Source of the DNA: Brucella oryzae
GTDB lineage: Bacteria > Pseudomonadota > Alphaproteobacteria > Rhizobiales > Rhizobiaceae
DNA: 64,000 bases
Direction of reading: 5' to 3'
Assembly: GCA_012103035.1 (NCBI GenBank)
Contig: JAAVLL010000002.1
Location: 1,178,001 to 1,242,000, forward strand
The notes under the pieces were generated by a model that was not told the DNA's origin, ran no database searches, and saw only the letters and a list, made by a program, of their open reading frames with translations. Both the position numbers and the translations under genes were made by a program. Below, piece after piece: positions 1-12,719 of this stretch. Every line of letters starts with the position of its first letter. Position 1 is the stretch's first letter.

Positions 1-3000
1 CGGCAAGCCGTTCAGCCCCAGCAGAAGCTGCGGATAGGCCTCGTAACCAGGAACACCCGGCTGGTAGAGGGCACTTCCTCGCCGCCATCACCGCCACCAT
101 TTGTTCCGCCGCCATCGACGGGGTCCTTGATGGTCGAACGCAGATACCAGTCACCATCGTTCGGATTGGCCTTGCCATTTTGTAGAGTTGATAAGCATAG
201 GCACCGCCGACGACAGCTGGAGCGTCCTGAAATTCATAGTCACCAAGCAGCGTAAAAGTTGCATTGGACGCTCCTCCAATGTCGACAATCTTGATGCCTT
301 CATTCGTCTGGGCGCCGCTGCCACCGACATTCCTGACCGCCAGAATGCCAGTTCCACTCGTGTTTCCATTGACGACCAGCCTATCCGTTACGGAACTGTC
401 GTTGCCAAGCACAGTTCCGATCTGGACGGTCCCACCATTGCCGATATAGTCGCTGGTCACGGTCAGCGTCGTTCCTGCTTCCGGCCCAAGATCGACAATT
501 CCTGAATTGTTCAATGATTTCAGCGACTGGTTGAAATCATTGAGCGCCAGAGTGCCGGCCTGGGCAACAGCGAAATCAGAATTGGAGCTGAAATAGTTTA
601 CACCGCCTGCCGCGAGCGTTCCAGCCTCGACGGATGTCATGCCCGTGTAGGCACTCTGCTTGTTGAGAACAGTGATGCCGGTTCCGATCTGACGAACATT
701 TCCTGTTCCGGAGATCACGCCATCGAACACGAGTGCGTCAGACCTGTTGAATGCCAGAGTACCGTTGTTGGCGACATCGCCGACAATTGATCCCGATGTC
801 CCGCCATCGCCAAGCTGAAGCAGCCCCGAGGCAATGGCGGTGCCGCCGGTGTAGGTTCCCGTACCCGTGAGGACCAATGCACCGTCACCGGTTTTGGTCA
901 GTGCTCCGGCTCCGGCGATATTTCCCTGCTGGGCGAGGGTTGTTCCCGCATCTGTTTCAATAGTTGCATTGCCAGCTCCGATGGTCGTCACCCGATTCAT
1001 CACGATATTACTGGTCGAGTGCAATGTGCCCCGTCGACGCCAAGAGGCCCGGAAGCTGCCCCAGATTAGCGTCAGAACTGATCTGGACAGTTCCACCATT
1101 GATCGCGATTCCGCCGGTATAGGTATTGACGCCATTCAGGACAAGCGTGCCTGTACCGATTTTCGTCAGTCCGCCATCGCCGTTCATCACACCGTCGTAA
1201 CCGAGCGTCGTCGCGCCAACCGTCTCGATTGTACCACCCCAGCCTCAAGCACCGTAGCGCGATCGATGGTAAAGTCGGCTGCCGTTCTCAGCGTGCCACC
1301 ATTAAAAGACATGCCGCCCGTTGCATCACCGAGGTTCGCATTGCTTGTGACCTGAAGCACGCCGCCATTGATCGCCGTGCCGCCTGTATAGCTATTGTTC
1401 CTTGGAGAACGAGCGTGCCGAGATCTGTCTTGATCAGCTGGGTGTTGCCGGTAAGTACCGAATTGATCGTCGCGGTATAACCCGCACCTGCAGCCGTACC
1501 ATCACCCACACGGATAATCGACGACGGTGCGCCTACCAAGGTGATCGCATCCCCGGTGATGACATAACCATCGCTCGCAAACTGCATGCCTGCTGCACGA
1601 ACAGCACCGACGTTATTGTCGACCGTTACAGTTCCGGCTGTAGCCATGAATATGGCGAAAGCATCGTCCTGATACGGCGCGTTGATAGCTCCCGTTGGTT
1701 CGGTCAGTTGATGTTGGTACCACCTGAACCTGAGCTCTGCCAGGTACCGGTTCCACCATTGACCGCGCCGTTGCCAATAGCACCGTTTGATGCGGGCCAG
1801 ACGTCCCAATAGTTCAAATTCAATCCGCTTGTATTGACCAGATTGACCTGATTGGCCACCGCCGTCTGAACGTAGTAACCGCTCGCGGGAATAGTTCCAA
1901 CCGTCAAACCGTTATCGGTCAACGTGCCATCATAGCTGATGACACGGTAAACACCGGGATCAAACGATCCACCGGGCGTAGCGGTAACGTTGATTGTGCC
2001 GTCGAGGGTCAGATTTCCGTGAACCGTTGTCAGATCGTTGAGTGCCCCCAACGACATTGGCCTGTCGAAACTGTATTCGAGTGTGGAGCCACCACTTAGG
2101 GCGAGATCTCCGTTGATTGTCAGCGCTCCGGGAACAGCTCCCGCGCGACCGGGCGCAAGCGTGCCGCCATCCTGTATCGTGACGTTGCCACCGATTGTGC
2201 CAACGCCGCCTATTGTTGCACCGGTTCCTACGCTTGTTGCACCTGTCGCAGCGCTTTGATCGCCATTCACATAAAGCGCTCCGCCCGTTACCGTCGTCGC
2301 ACCGCCATACGCATTGGAGCCCTCAAGATTCAGCACACCACCACCTGCCTTGGTGAGGCCGCCCGATCCGTGATTGCCTGCGTTACATTGGTTGTATTGC
2401 CATTCGTATCGAACGTGCCCCACCGGCATCCAAAGTGATGGCGCGACTATTCGCGAGATCGAACGCGGTGTCGAAACGTAGCGCGCCACCATCGAAGGTA
2501 AGGCCGCCGCTCGCATTGCCGAGGGCCTTGTCGGCCGCGACAGCAATTGTACCTTCATTTATTCTCGTGCCACCGGAATATGTGTTTCCAGCTGGGGCAT
2601 CTGGCGTCAAAGTCAGGATCCCAGCCCCTGTCTTCTCAACAGCGCCGATACCGACGATCTGGCCGGTATAACCGCCGTCATCGGGTTGGGTGAAGCGAAC
2701 AAGACCATCGTTAAGAACATTGTTGATATTGTTGGTTGCGACGGTTTTAACCGGAAGACTTTGCGCACGTGCTTCGAGAGTGCCGTCGGGGCGAACGATC
2801 ACATTGCCGGTGTAATCTTTATTATTACCCGTAAGGGCCAGCGTTCCATCATTCACTGTAACAGTAGTGAACCCCGTGAGGCTACCGCTCACCGTCCACA
2901 AACCGTCGCCGTTCTTCGTTAGGGTGGTGAAGTTTCTGAGCGCACCTGCGAGGTATCCCTGGAACCCAGAATACCTTGCAGAACGAGGTCATTAACGCCG

Positions 3001-3736
3001 CCGCCACCGTTAATGTTACCCGTTACGACAGAATTTGGCTCAAAGGTGAGTGTATCGTTACCACCTGCAAAGCCCAGATCGCCGACGACCTGACCGCCAG
3101 TACGGTTGATGAAGTTGATACCGGCGCCGCCATTGGTACCGATGACGCTGCCGCCACCGAGCTTCTGGATGGTTCCGAAGTTGTCTACCGTATTCTTGGC
3201 GCCAGTTGCTTGGTCTTCGAACCAGATTGCGGCGCTGCTTTGTCCCTGAATAAGGCCATGATTGATAATCGTATTACCGAATCCATGGACGTTGACGGCC
3301 TCGGCACGCGTGTTGGTGCCGTTCGCAACAACCTGTCCGCCTTGTTCGATAGTCAGCCGTCCGTTGCTGCCGAACTCGATGGTATTCGGACCGGTCCCGA
3401 ACGGGCCTGAACCGGATGGGGTGGAGTTGTTTGTGACGCTTGCGCCGTTACGAACATTGATCGTACCGCCATCACCAATGCTGATGGCAGGAACGTTATT
3501 CGTGTTGATCCCCGCTCCCGACTGCACATCGACGGACCGATTGTTATCCGTACGCCCCGTACCAACAGTCGTCGTCCACACTGCCGGCCCTGTTGTCGAC
3601 GTACAAACGGTTGAACTGCCCGTTGTCGTGCAGGCGGCCAGCGCTTGTGACGGGACGAGATAAATAGCAGCCGGGACAAAACAGTGAACGCAAACACTGA
3701 ACATGTCGAAAGAAGGGCGAATTTTCGGTGCAGCAT
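1..3736 (-). CDS. Large autotransporter adhesin (OmaA/AIDA-like), 3' end outside window
   Basis: Type V secreted adhesin, read right to left. The first codons give a signal peptide ([17 protein letters not shown]...) that runs into ...YLVPSQALA only after a frame change near 3680 in a T run. The passenger then shows glycine/asparagine-rich beta-helix sequence and many autotransporter-associated repeats of the type [15 protein letters not shown] or [14 protein letters not shown], at about 2330, 1190 and 900. The pertactin-like motif NDGDWYLRS lies near 140, just before a short Gly-rich linker and the sequence [10 protein letters not shown] at the left edge, so the beta barrel follows outside the window. 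Several frame changes occur (about 3680, 2920, 2400, 1700, 1280, 1000). The AIDA/OmaA-like family is clear; the ligand is unknown. Whether the gene is functional depends on whether the breaks are real. Confidence 0.8.
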
Positions 3737-4680
3737 ACGGTACTCCTGAGCTAACTAATTTAGTTTTAGCTAACATACCGGAGTGCAATTTATGATAGCA
3801 TATTTGCAACTGCAGATAATTTTTGTTAATCATGCACACGGACGCGTGTCGTAGCCTGAGAAACATTCAAGATGTCTTCCAGCGCCATAGGGACGTTGAG
3901 ATGGCTGATTTTCAAATGGTCCCGAATAAATTTTTAGCGATTGGCGCCATCTAAGCGGCTAATATATAACGATATAATTATAATATATTCGAACAAAATT
4001 ATTATTTTTCATACGGGTAATCGCATTACGATATCGTCGGTCGGTGCCTTTCTTCTGGGTGGATTCTGGAAATGACCGCTACCGCCACATCGGACGTTCT
4101 GCAGGCTTTTGCCCTGCTTTGCATTTTCCTGCTCACTGATGTGTTACTGCCCGACTGTTAACGAGATGATTCCGGTTGCGATGCAGAAAAACGGCAACGT
4201 AATGAACAATGCCCTTTAAGCGAATACAGTCGCGCAAACTATTTTCCTTAGCAGAAAGCGGGCCAAGCCAAGAGCGAGATCGATAAATTCTGGGGGTGAT
4301 ACTTGTAAGGCTGCTCCACAGCGTCGATCCCCGATTGCACCTCAGGTGATTTCCTTTGCCGCCTTTGTACGTATCGTTCGCACATCTTGCATAAAGCCTT
4401 ACACCGCTGCGTGGGCGGCGAGCAGTTTCTTCTGCGGCCCGGCCTGCAGGGTACCGGCGCACTTGATGACGGTATCGGCCGCGTTCAGTTCGGTTTGGGA
4501 ACGAGCCACCTTCATCCATCATCAACACGCTCTTCCGCAGTTCTTACGCAGGAGCATCGGACGAATGCTCCTGCAGGTAATGTCTGACTGGTCTACCAAG
4601 ACTTAACGATTGAAGTGCGTTTCCCTCAATGGGCTATCTGGAGGAGATCACAGCCGAACTCAGTTTCCTGATCTATCAGT
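3737..4680. other. Intergenic stretch upstream of autotransporter and downstream of SDR
   Basis: About 940 bp without a convincing long gene. The part nearest the autotransporter start holds a direct repeat AGCTAAC at 3749-3755 and 3768-3774. Positions about 3890-4020 are markedly AT-rich and probably hold the promoter. Two very short reading frames exist: 4072-4161 (+), 29 codons with a hydrophobic middle, and 4399-4515 (-), 38 codons. Neither is recognisable. Confidence 0.5.
4399..4515 (-). CDS. Possible 38-residue protein, unrecognised
   Basis: ATG at 4515 with a GGAAGAG-like ribosome site a few bases upstream opens 38 codons ending at TAA. The product starts MKVARSQTELNAADTV and ends KKLLAAHAAV, an alanine-rich, probably helical composition that reads more like protein than the two other frames here. 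It has no family I recognise and could be a gene remnant. Confidence is low because of its size. Confidence 0.22.
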   Translation of the reverse strand: MKVARSQTELNAADTVIKCAGTLQAGPQKKLLAAHAAV

Positions 4681-5358
4681 TTACCAACGAATCTCCTCGC
4701 CGTTATAGGACATAAATACCCCACTCTGAGGAGCGCCGGCGATTACCTCCCTCAATCCACGGGCGCTGTCTTTTGCATTCACGACTGCCCCTTCCCCACC
4801 CATATCGGTCTTTACCCAGCCAGGGTGAAGTGCAATCACCTTTATGCAGTCGGCCTTAAGATCGGAGGCCAGCTGAGTGGTCGCCATGTTCAATCCAGCT
4901 TTGGAGCACCGATATGCATAATCGTCGTCGTCATCATCGAGCAGCCCCTCGGAGATCGAACCAGCACGACTGCTGATATTGGCAATCATTGGCTCCTTAC
5001 CGCGCGCCAGATTTTTCGTAATGCACGCGCTACCAGAACAGGGCCGAGCATATTTGTCTGGACGACTGCCATAAAATCATCCGGATTGAGCGGCGCAAGG
5101 CCAGCAATGCGACTGCGAACAGCCGCATTATTAATGACGAGGTCCAGAGGCCGCATGTTCAGACGATCCGCTAGCGCTGCCACGGAAGCCGGATCAGCCG
5201 TATCAAGTGTCTCAAACTCGACGCGATCGACGTATGGCGCGTTAGGCTGGCAGCGACCACAAGCGATTACATTCCAGCCCTCCACCGCATATTGCAGTGC
5301 CAGTTCGCGGCCAAGGCCACGCGTGGCTCCGGTAATCAGGACAGTCTTTTGCCCGCAT

Positions 5359-5366
<8 letters not shown>
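4681..5366 (-). CDS. Short-chain dehydrogenase/reductase (SDR)
   Basis: NAD(P)-dependent oxidoreductase of the classical SDR type, cytosolic, substrate unknown. The cofactor motif TGATRGLG lies near the start, NNAAV follows about 75 residues later, then the catalytic stretch NISSRAGS and the YRCSKAGL (YxxxK) motif. The two halves are in different frames, joined near 5010. The start is uncertain. A TTG at 5366 overlaps the stop of the beta-glycosidase gene by 8 bp, an ATG at 5358 is out of frame, and the same frame stays open up to 5417. It is probably the last gene of the 10510-4681 operon, where it could oxidise or reduce the aglycone or sugar released by the glycosidase; this is inferred from position only. 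Confidence 0.75.
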
Positions 5367-6748
<1,382 letters not shown>

Positions 6749-6768
<20 letters not shown>

Positions 6769-8551
6769 ATTTTCTCTCGATTGTGCTGACGAGACTGGCC
6801 GCAGCCAGCGTGAGGAGGATGTAGAAGATCGCAGCCGAATTATACGGCGCAAACGGCAGGAAACTTGCTGACTGGAACTCGCGCATGCGCTGCGTGATAT
6901 CCCGAATGGACAGGATTGACAGAAGCGATGTGTCCGAGAATAGCGATCAGCTCGTTGCCGAGCGGCGGAATGATGATACGAAAAGCCTGCGGCAGGATCA
7001 CCAGACGGGCGGTCTGCCAGCCGTTGAGACCAAGGCTGCGTGCCGCCTCGATTTGTCCCCTCGGAATGGCGTTGATGCCGGATCGGAAAATTTCTGCCAG
7101 ATAGGCCGAGTAGGCCAACGCCATCGCCGCCACACCGCGAGCCATGTTCGGCGGATCGATCACGCCCTGCGTGGCGTCCTTCAGCGCGCCACTCAAGGGC
7201 AGACCGACATAGAGCACGATGACAAGCATGGGAATGCCCCGGATCGTATCCACGATGAATTCAGCGCCGATGGAAAGGGGATGACGGCGATGGATATGAC
7301 CGCAAGCCGTCAGCAATCCGAGCGCAATGGCCAAAACGACGAAGGCAATGCCCGTCGACTTGTCGCGGTCGTTCAACGCTTCCGTCTGCCACAGGACAGG
7401 CATGTTCGCCGGGACTGAAGCCGCCGGAAGCAGAACCGCGCTGACATCGGCCTTTTGCCAAGGGCGGCGAGCGCTTCAGGCGGACCGCGAAATGTGCGCA
7501 ATGGCACTTCGTTTTCGGGACCACCGGGAAACTGGCCGTATCGCACCGTGCCGATCATGCTTGATGGAGTGCCGGTCACCACGCCGATCTTGCCATCGAG
7601 CGTGCCTGCGAGCGTATAGGCCTGACGCGGCTGAAACAGAAACCAGGCCGCCATGCAGGCCATCAGCAACGTCAGGCCGATGAAGGTGAAGTCTCCCCGG
7701 CTGCTATATTGAAGCTTTTGCAGGCCAACCCAAAGCAGAGCCAGAAGCGCCGCAATGATATAAGCCGAAATGGCAGCCCGAATGGTTGTTGCAACCCCGG
7801 CGGCAAATGCCACATGCGCTGCAAAGAGGACGAGAAATAATCCAAGCCCGTTGATCGCTGCAAGCAGGATGAAACCCACCTTGCGCGATCGCGACAACCC
7901 GTTCCCGGATCTGCCCGCCAGGCACAGGAGCAGGCCCAGAACGGTCGCACCGAGATAGCTCAACAGGATGATGAACCCGTACCGATCAGTCGCCAGTGCC
8001 GCGGCCTCGGTAAGTCGCCGTGGTGTGACGCCTTTCATCACGAGATCGGACGTGAACGGATCGACCCCATTCGCCACAACCGAGTGCAGGTAGGGGTACA
8101 CGACAGGTGTTGCCACGAGTGCGGCAGCCGACAGGAGATTGAGCGCCGAACAAGGAACTACCCAGCGAATATAGTTCCTGCGCATGAACAGAATCGTGGC
8201 GGGACCGGAAACAAAGGCTACGCAAAGCAGCACAAAACCCGGCACGAAAGCTGATGATCCCGGCTCGACTCCCAGGATCGCCAGAAGCGAACGTTGGTAA
8301 TCGTTCGAACTGGCGAAGAGATAGACGACAAATGGCAGTGCGGCGAGCACGATCATGTTGCTCGGACGCAAGCGCATCAAAAATACATTTGAATCGTCTC
8401 CCGACCCTCTGGACACGACGTTCCAGAGGCGTTGCGTGTGGGCCAAGGCCAACGGAGTTAGAGTCGTTGGAACTGCTCTATCTATTTTGGCTATCCCGAA
8501 AACCGCTCTGCGTTCTTCGGGATAAGCTCTCTTCTTGGTTTTGCGCATCAT
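6749..8551 (-). CDS. Polar amino-acid type ABC permease with extra N-terminal membrane and periplasmic part
   Basis: Inner-membrane permease. The C-terminal third is a HisM/GltK-like transport domain with the ATPase-contact motif [21 protein letters not shown] and the ending [13 protein letters not shown]. It is about 600 codons, against roughly 220-250 for simple members of this family. The first half holds five or six hydrophobic segments, followed by a soluble stretch ([14 protein letters not shown], about 7600-7400) that resembles part of a solute-binding lobe. Frame changes lie near 7400 and 6935; the second restores the true C-terminus ending KYDAKH at 6749. The start is ATG at 8551/8548, 53 bp after the binding-protein stop. 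No ATPase gene is in this cluster, so one must be supplied from elsewhere. Confidence 0.8.
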
Positions 8552-8603
8552 CTCGGCAGCACGTGCTTCACTTTCGCAGGTTCGCCGCCAGAAATGTTCC
8601 AGT

Positions 8604-9346
8604 CTATTTTGCGCCCCAATATTTGCTGATGAGAGCATCGAGCGTGCCATCTTCCTTGATAGCCCTGATACCTTCATTGAAGGCGGCAGCCGTTTCGTCG
8701 CCCTTGCGGAAAACCAACCCCAGCGGATCGGATTGCAGGTCGCGAATTGGAACAACGAGTTCGCCTGCGAATTCCTTTTCATAGGCGGGTGCATTGGCAC
8801 CGTTGATCACCACGCCGTCGACATCCTTATTCTTAAGCGCGATGACAGAGGCGCTGAAACTGTCGTAGGCAACAACATTATCCTTGCCGACAATGCCTTC
8901 GGCCACCTGAGCGTCGGTCGTATTCGCCTGGGCCGACAGCTTTTGCCTTTCGACTTGAAGTCATCAAGTGTCAGACCATCATCTTCGGCGCGCATCAAAA
9001 CGGCCTGACTGTTGATGATGTAAGGCTCGGAGAAATCCATCGCCTTCTTGCGTTCATCGGTAATCGAAACTCCAGATGCAACGAGATCGAAGTTTCCCTG
9101 CTCCAGAGCTGCGAAAATGCCATCCCAGCCCGTAGTCACGAATTCCGCCTTGCAATTGATCTTGGCGCAGATTGCGTTCACCACGTCAACATCGAAGCCG
9201 ACGATCTGCCCGGTGGCGGATCGACGCTTTCCATCGGCGGCGAGGTCGTGTCGGAACCGACCTTGAGCATTTTTCCTCAAGATCGGCCGCTTGGGCAGCG
9301 ACAGTGGACACCAGCGCGAGCGCCAAAGTCAGAATTGTCTTTTCAT
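8604..9346 (-). CDS. Periplasmic solute-binding protein, polar amino-acid family
   Basis: Extracytoplasmic binding protein of the lysine/arginine/ornithine-glutamine class (SBP_bac_3). ATG at 9346 has a strong GGGAGGAG ribosome site. After adding one base to the first A run, the signal peptide reads MKKTILTLALALVSTVAAQA. Family landmarks are GFDVDVVNAI, WDGIFAALEQGNFDLVASG, TDERKKAMDFSEPY and the ending ALISKYWG. Frame changes are at about 9335, 9240 and 8940. It precedes the permease and the beta-glycosidase, so the ligand may be a glycosylated amine or amino-acid-like compound rather than a plain amino acid; that is inference. Confidence 0.87.
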
Positions 9347-9427
9347 GTGTACTCCTCCCATTAGAACACTTTCAGCGAATGCATGAAGCGGCTGTGTCTC
9401 TGAAACAGCATTGAGAGCTGCTCGCCG

Positions 9428-9466
9428 GAGCGGTTCCCGCCACTCCGGAAAAAGGCCAAACCGCTC
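9428..9466. repeat. Short intergenic hairpin (RIME-like or terminator)
   Basis: Inverted arms GAGCGGTT (9428-9435) and AACCGCTC (9459-9466) flank a 23-base spacer directly at the stop of the LacI gene. The GAGCGGTTCC core recurs at 16788-16818 and in the 62540-62648 element, which suggests a dispersed Rhizobiales-type intergenic repeat. It may also slow transcription between the regulator and the transporter genes. Confidence 0.5.
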
Positions 9467-10510
9467 TAGGAATTAAACTTCCCGCCCATATCGTCGGGCT
9501 GACGCGCAACGAGCTCGGACGAAAAACCTCCCTCAATTGCGCAGGGGCTTCCCTCCCATACGCCGCAACAGAAATTCCCCAGCCGTTGCCCCAACACTTC
9601 GATCGGCTGGTAGAGAGTCGTGACCGGCGGAGTGAAATAGGCACTGACATTGATGTCGTCATAGGCGATGACATCAATGTCCTGCCCCACTTCCAGCCCC
9701 AGCGACCGCAATGCGGACAACACACCGAGCGTTGTCGATTCATTGACACAGACCAACGCAGTCGGTGGATCGCGCTCTTCCCGGAGAGCCAGCGCAGAAT
9801 CGCGTCCGAAGCGTGTGGACAAGTCGCCGCCGATAACCAGATCGGCACATGGCGCAGCACCTGCCTCTGTGAAGGCACGCGTAAAACCATCGATCCTGTC
9901 GAGAGCATAGGAAAACGCACATCCGCATTCACCAGACCGATGCGCCGGTGCCCGCCAGCGATCAGTCGTGCAGTTGCGGCATGTGCAGCCCATTCATTAT
10001 CCACATCGACATGGGCATAAACGAGCGATTTGCGACACCTCCCCAGCGACACGAAAGGGAAGTCAGCCTCTACCAGCATGTCGATGCGCGCATCATCAGC
10101 CAGAACGCCTGAAAAATCAGACCGTCGGCGAGGCTTTGATCGACAATACGGCGCGTGATGGCACAGGCATCGTCAAAACTGCGATAGCCATAGACGGAAA
10201 GCTGATAATCGCTATCATCAAGGACTTGGCTAAGGCCGCTGAGAATCTGCGTATATTCGACGCCGTCCCATTCATAACCTGCCACCGAATTCATCGGCAT
10301 TAATACGGCGGCTTGATAGGTCTTGCCCGTACGCAACGCCATGCCACGAGCATTGGCCTGATAGCCAAGTTCGTCCGCAGCAGAAAGAATAATCTTGCGC
10401 GTCTCTTCCGTTACGACCGGTGAACCGCGCAACGCCTTCGAAATCGTTGCAATCGAATACCCCGTGTATTCCGCGAGCGTTTTGATCGTCGGTCGCACGT
10501 TCGTTTTCAT
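9466..10510 (-). CDS. LacI-family transcriptional regulator
   Basis: Sugar-responsive repressor. The N-terminal helix-turn-helix and hinge read TIKTLAEYTGYSIATISKALRG, and are followed by the periplasmic-binding-like effector domain (GLIFQAF, GHRRIGLVNA, AYDDINVSAYFTPPVTT). About 347 codons is normal for the family. Frame changes are near 10080 and 9920. It lies upstream of and in the same direction as the binding protein, permease and glycosidase, and has two AAAACGTTTT operators just before its own start, so autoregulation and control of a single long transcript are likely. The effector is probably a glucoside or its product. Confidence 0.88.
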
Positions 10511-10574
10511 TTAGTGGATCAACCTCGACATCTCCAGCTCCCACGACCATGATGACAAAACGATAGCAGCCAAT

Positions 10575-10609
10575 AAAACGTTTTCAAGAAAAATAAAAAC
10601 GTTTTTATT
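10575..10609. promoter_or_regulatory. Two LacI-type operators upstream of the LacI gene
   Basis: A 10-bp palindrome AAAACGTTTT occupies 10575-10584 and a perfect 18-bp palindrome AATAAAAACGTTTTTATT occupies 10592-10609. Their centres (10579.5 and 10600.5) are 21 bp apart, two helical turns, so two dimers would bind on the same face. The central CG pair and A/T-rich arms fit LacI-family operators. The first site is 65 bp upstream of the regulator start at 10510. Confidence 0.75.
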
Positions 10610-10681
10610 GGCGCGTCTTAACAAACATCTTCGAGGCGGACCAAAGTGCATGGTTGTTTCGAGGAGGGAATTATCTGGCGC

Positions 10682-11441
10682 TTACATTTCAAGCGCGAGG
10701 CATAGGTGCTTTCGCCTGATCAAGATCTTTTCAGCCATATCTAGCACCATTTCAATGGCTTCGATTGCCTTGGCTTCATCTCTTATGCGTAACGCTTCCA
10801 CGAGATTGCCGTGAGCGGTTATGGCATCATCTCGTGTATCTGCAATTTCATTGGATGTTTGCAATGAATATTTGAGAGCTGCACTGATCGTGTGGGAGAG
10901 CTGACGGAAAATCTGGTTGTGGCTGGCCTTGAGCAAACAGGAGTGAAAAGCACGTCGGCTTCCGTGAAGCTCACAATATCATTCTCAGCATCCCTCATCA
11001 TTTGCCAGGCCTTTTCGATATCCGCAATTTCCTGCGTGGTGGCCTTTCTTGCAGCGAGAACGACGGCGGCCGGTTCTATGGAGCGCCTTGCTTCCAGCAC
11101 ACAATCAAGCAGGTTGAACTCTACAACCCGATCACCGAGCCATTCGATGACCTGCGGGTCCAGAATATTCCATTCATCATGTTCGCACACGACGGTACCG
11201 ACGCGGGAACGCCCGCGAACCAGCCCTTTAGATTCCAACACTTTAAGCGCTTCGCGAATGACTGTCCGGCTTACATTGTAGCGTGCACAAAGATCATTTT
11301 CGCGCGGCAAAAACTGCCCGGTGAGAAGGTGTCGGAGCAGATATCGAGAGCAAGTGCTGAAATGACATTGTTCTTCACGCGCGGGCGCGTCGACACAGAT
11401 GAGGATTCCTGTATCGCTTCGTTCGACGATATTATTGTCAC
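10682..11441 (-). CDS. FadR-type GntR regulator, likely controlling the sugar importer
   Basis: GntR winged helix with an FCD effector domain. The recognition helix region reads PRENDLCARYNVSRTVIREALKVLESKGLV and is followed by RVGT. The FCD part contains RRSIEPAAVVLAARKAT and the C-terminal ITAHGNLVEALRIRDEAKAIEAI. I start at GTG 11441 because GGAGG sits six bases upstream and the frame leads into the wing. Frame changes are near 11315 and 10945. It is transcribed divergently from the araF-like gene (206 bp apart), so it probably represses that promoter. Most FCD regulators of this class respond to sugar acids. Confidence 0.82.
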
Positions 11442-11647
11442 TCTCAACCTCCACTCAGCAAAGTTACGGCAAATCAACGGTTCGATCCACCATGACGGTG
11501 CATCCCTATCAATCAGGTCTGATTATACAGATATCTAAATATTACAACAGGATTAATTCATCATACTAGGCAGTTGACGAATACGATCATTGAAGTTACG
11601 AATCTGCGACCGTCGAGGAGGCGGGATGAGTTTTATGGGAGGTCATC

Positions 11648-12628
11648 ATGAGTTTGTTTAAGGCCGCGCTTGTGGCCGGAAGTGTTGCATTTGCCACCTA
11701 ACCTCGGCAATGGCCGCGGACGTGAAGATCGGCTTCGTCGTGAAGCAACCGGAAGAACCCTGGTTCCAGGACGAATGGAAATTCGCCGATATCGCGGCCA
11801 AGGAAAAGGGCTTCACCCTCGTCAAAATCGCTGCGCAGGATGGCGAAAAGTGCAGGCTGCGCTCGATAATCTCGGTGCGCAGGGTGCGCAGGGCGTGATT
11901 ATTTGCACGCCGGACGTTAAGCTTGGCCCTGGCATCGTGGCGAAGGCTGCAGCCAATGATCTAAAGTTGATGACGGTCGATGATCGTCTTGTCGGTGCCG
12001 ATGGCCAACCGCTGGAAGACGTGCCACACATGGGCATTTCCGCCACCAAGATCGGTGAAGCTGTCGGTCAGGCCATCAGCGATGAAGTAAAGAAGCGTGG
12101 CTGGGATTGGAAGGATGTCGGTGCGGTCCGTGTTTCCTACGATCAGTTGCCAACTGCAGTTGACCGGGTCGAGGGCGCACTGTCGGCGATGAAAGCCGCA
12201 GGCTTGCCTGGAAGCAATATTTTGATGCGCCGCAGGCGAAGACCGATACGGAAGCCGCTCTGAATGCATCTACAGTAGTGCTGAACAAGAACCCGAAAAT
12301 TAAATACTGGGTTGCCGTCGGCCTTAACGATGAAGCGGTTCTGGGTGCCGTGCGCGCCACTGAAAGCGTCGGCATTTCATCGGACAATGTCATTGCCGTT
12401 GGCATTGGTGGATCGGATTCGGCCATTAACGAATTCAAGAAGCCCAATCCTACTGGTTTCTATGGCACGGTTATTATCTCGCCGAAGCGTCATGGTTATG
12501 AAACCGCCCTCAACATGTATGAGTGGGTTGCCAATGACAAGGAACCGGAAAAGCTGATCCTCACCACAGGTGAGCTTGCCCTGCGCGATAATTACGAGCA
12601 GGTCAGAAAAGATCTAGGCATCGAGTAA
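11648..12628 (+). CDS. Sugar ABC transporter binding protein, AraF-like
   Basis: Periplasmic sugar receptor of the arabinose/galactose class. ATG at 11648 gives the signal peptide MSLFKAALVAGSVAFA...SAMAA, followed by the mature start ADVKIGFVVKQPEEPWFQDEW, a strong AraF resemblance (WFQ region). Further landmarks are GAQGVIICTPDVKLGP, AVGLNDEAVLGAVRA, and PTGFYGTVIISPKRHG. Frame changes at about 11700, 11850 and 12224 are each one missing base in C3, G2 and T5 runs. It heads the araFGH-like operon. Because the enzymes downstream belong to galactonate catabolism, the sugar is probably D-galactose, with L-arabinose also possible since AraF binds both. Confidence 0.88.
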
Positions 12629-12719
12629 GTCGAGCAGCTTCTTTCCGACGCGGTCGTTGAAAACTTCATGCGGCCGCGTCCCTTCTTCACTATATGCGAT
12701 ACCAATCTCCGGAGATGTC

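Noticed and set aside
867..1355. 162-codon plus-strand open frame in the adhesin region
   Set aside because: Opposite strand of the autotransporter repeats; its Pro/Val/Ala-rich product is the complement of Gly/Thr-rich beta-helix sequence.
4072..4161. 29-codon plus-strand frame with hydrophobic middle
   Set aside because: Too short, no convincing ribosome site and no context; cannot be told from chance.
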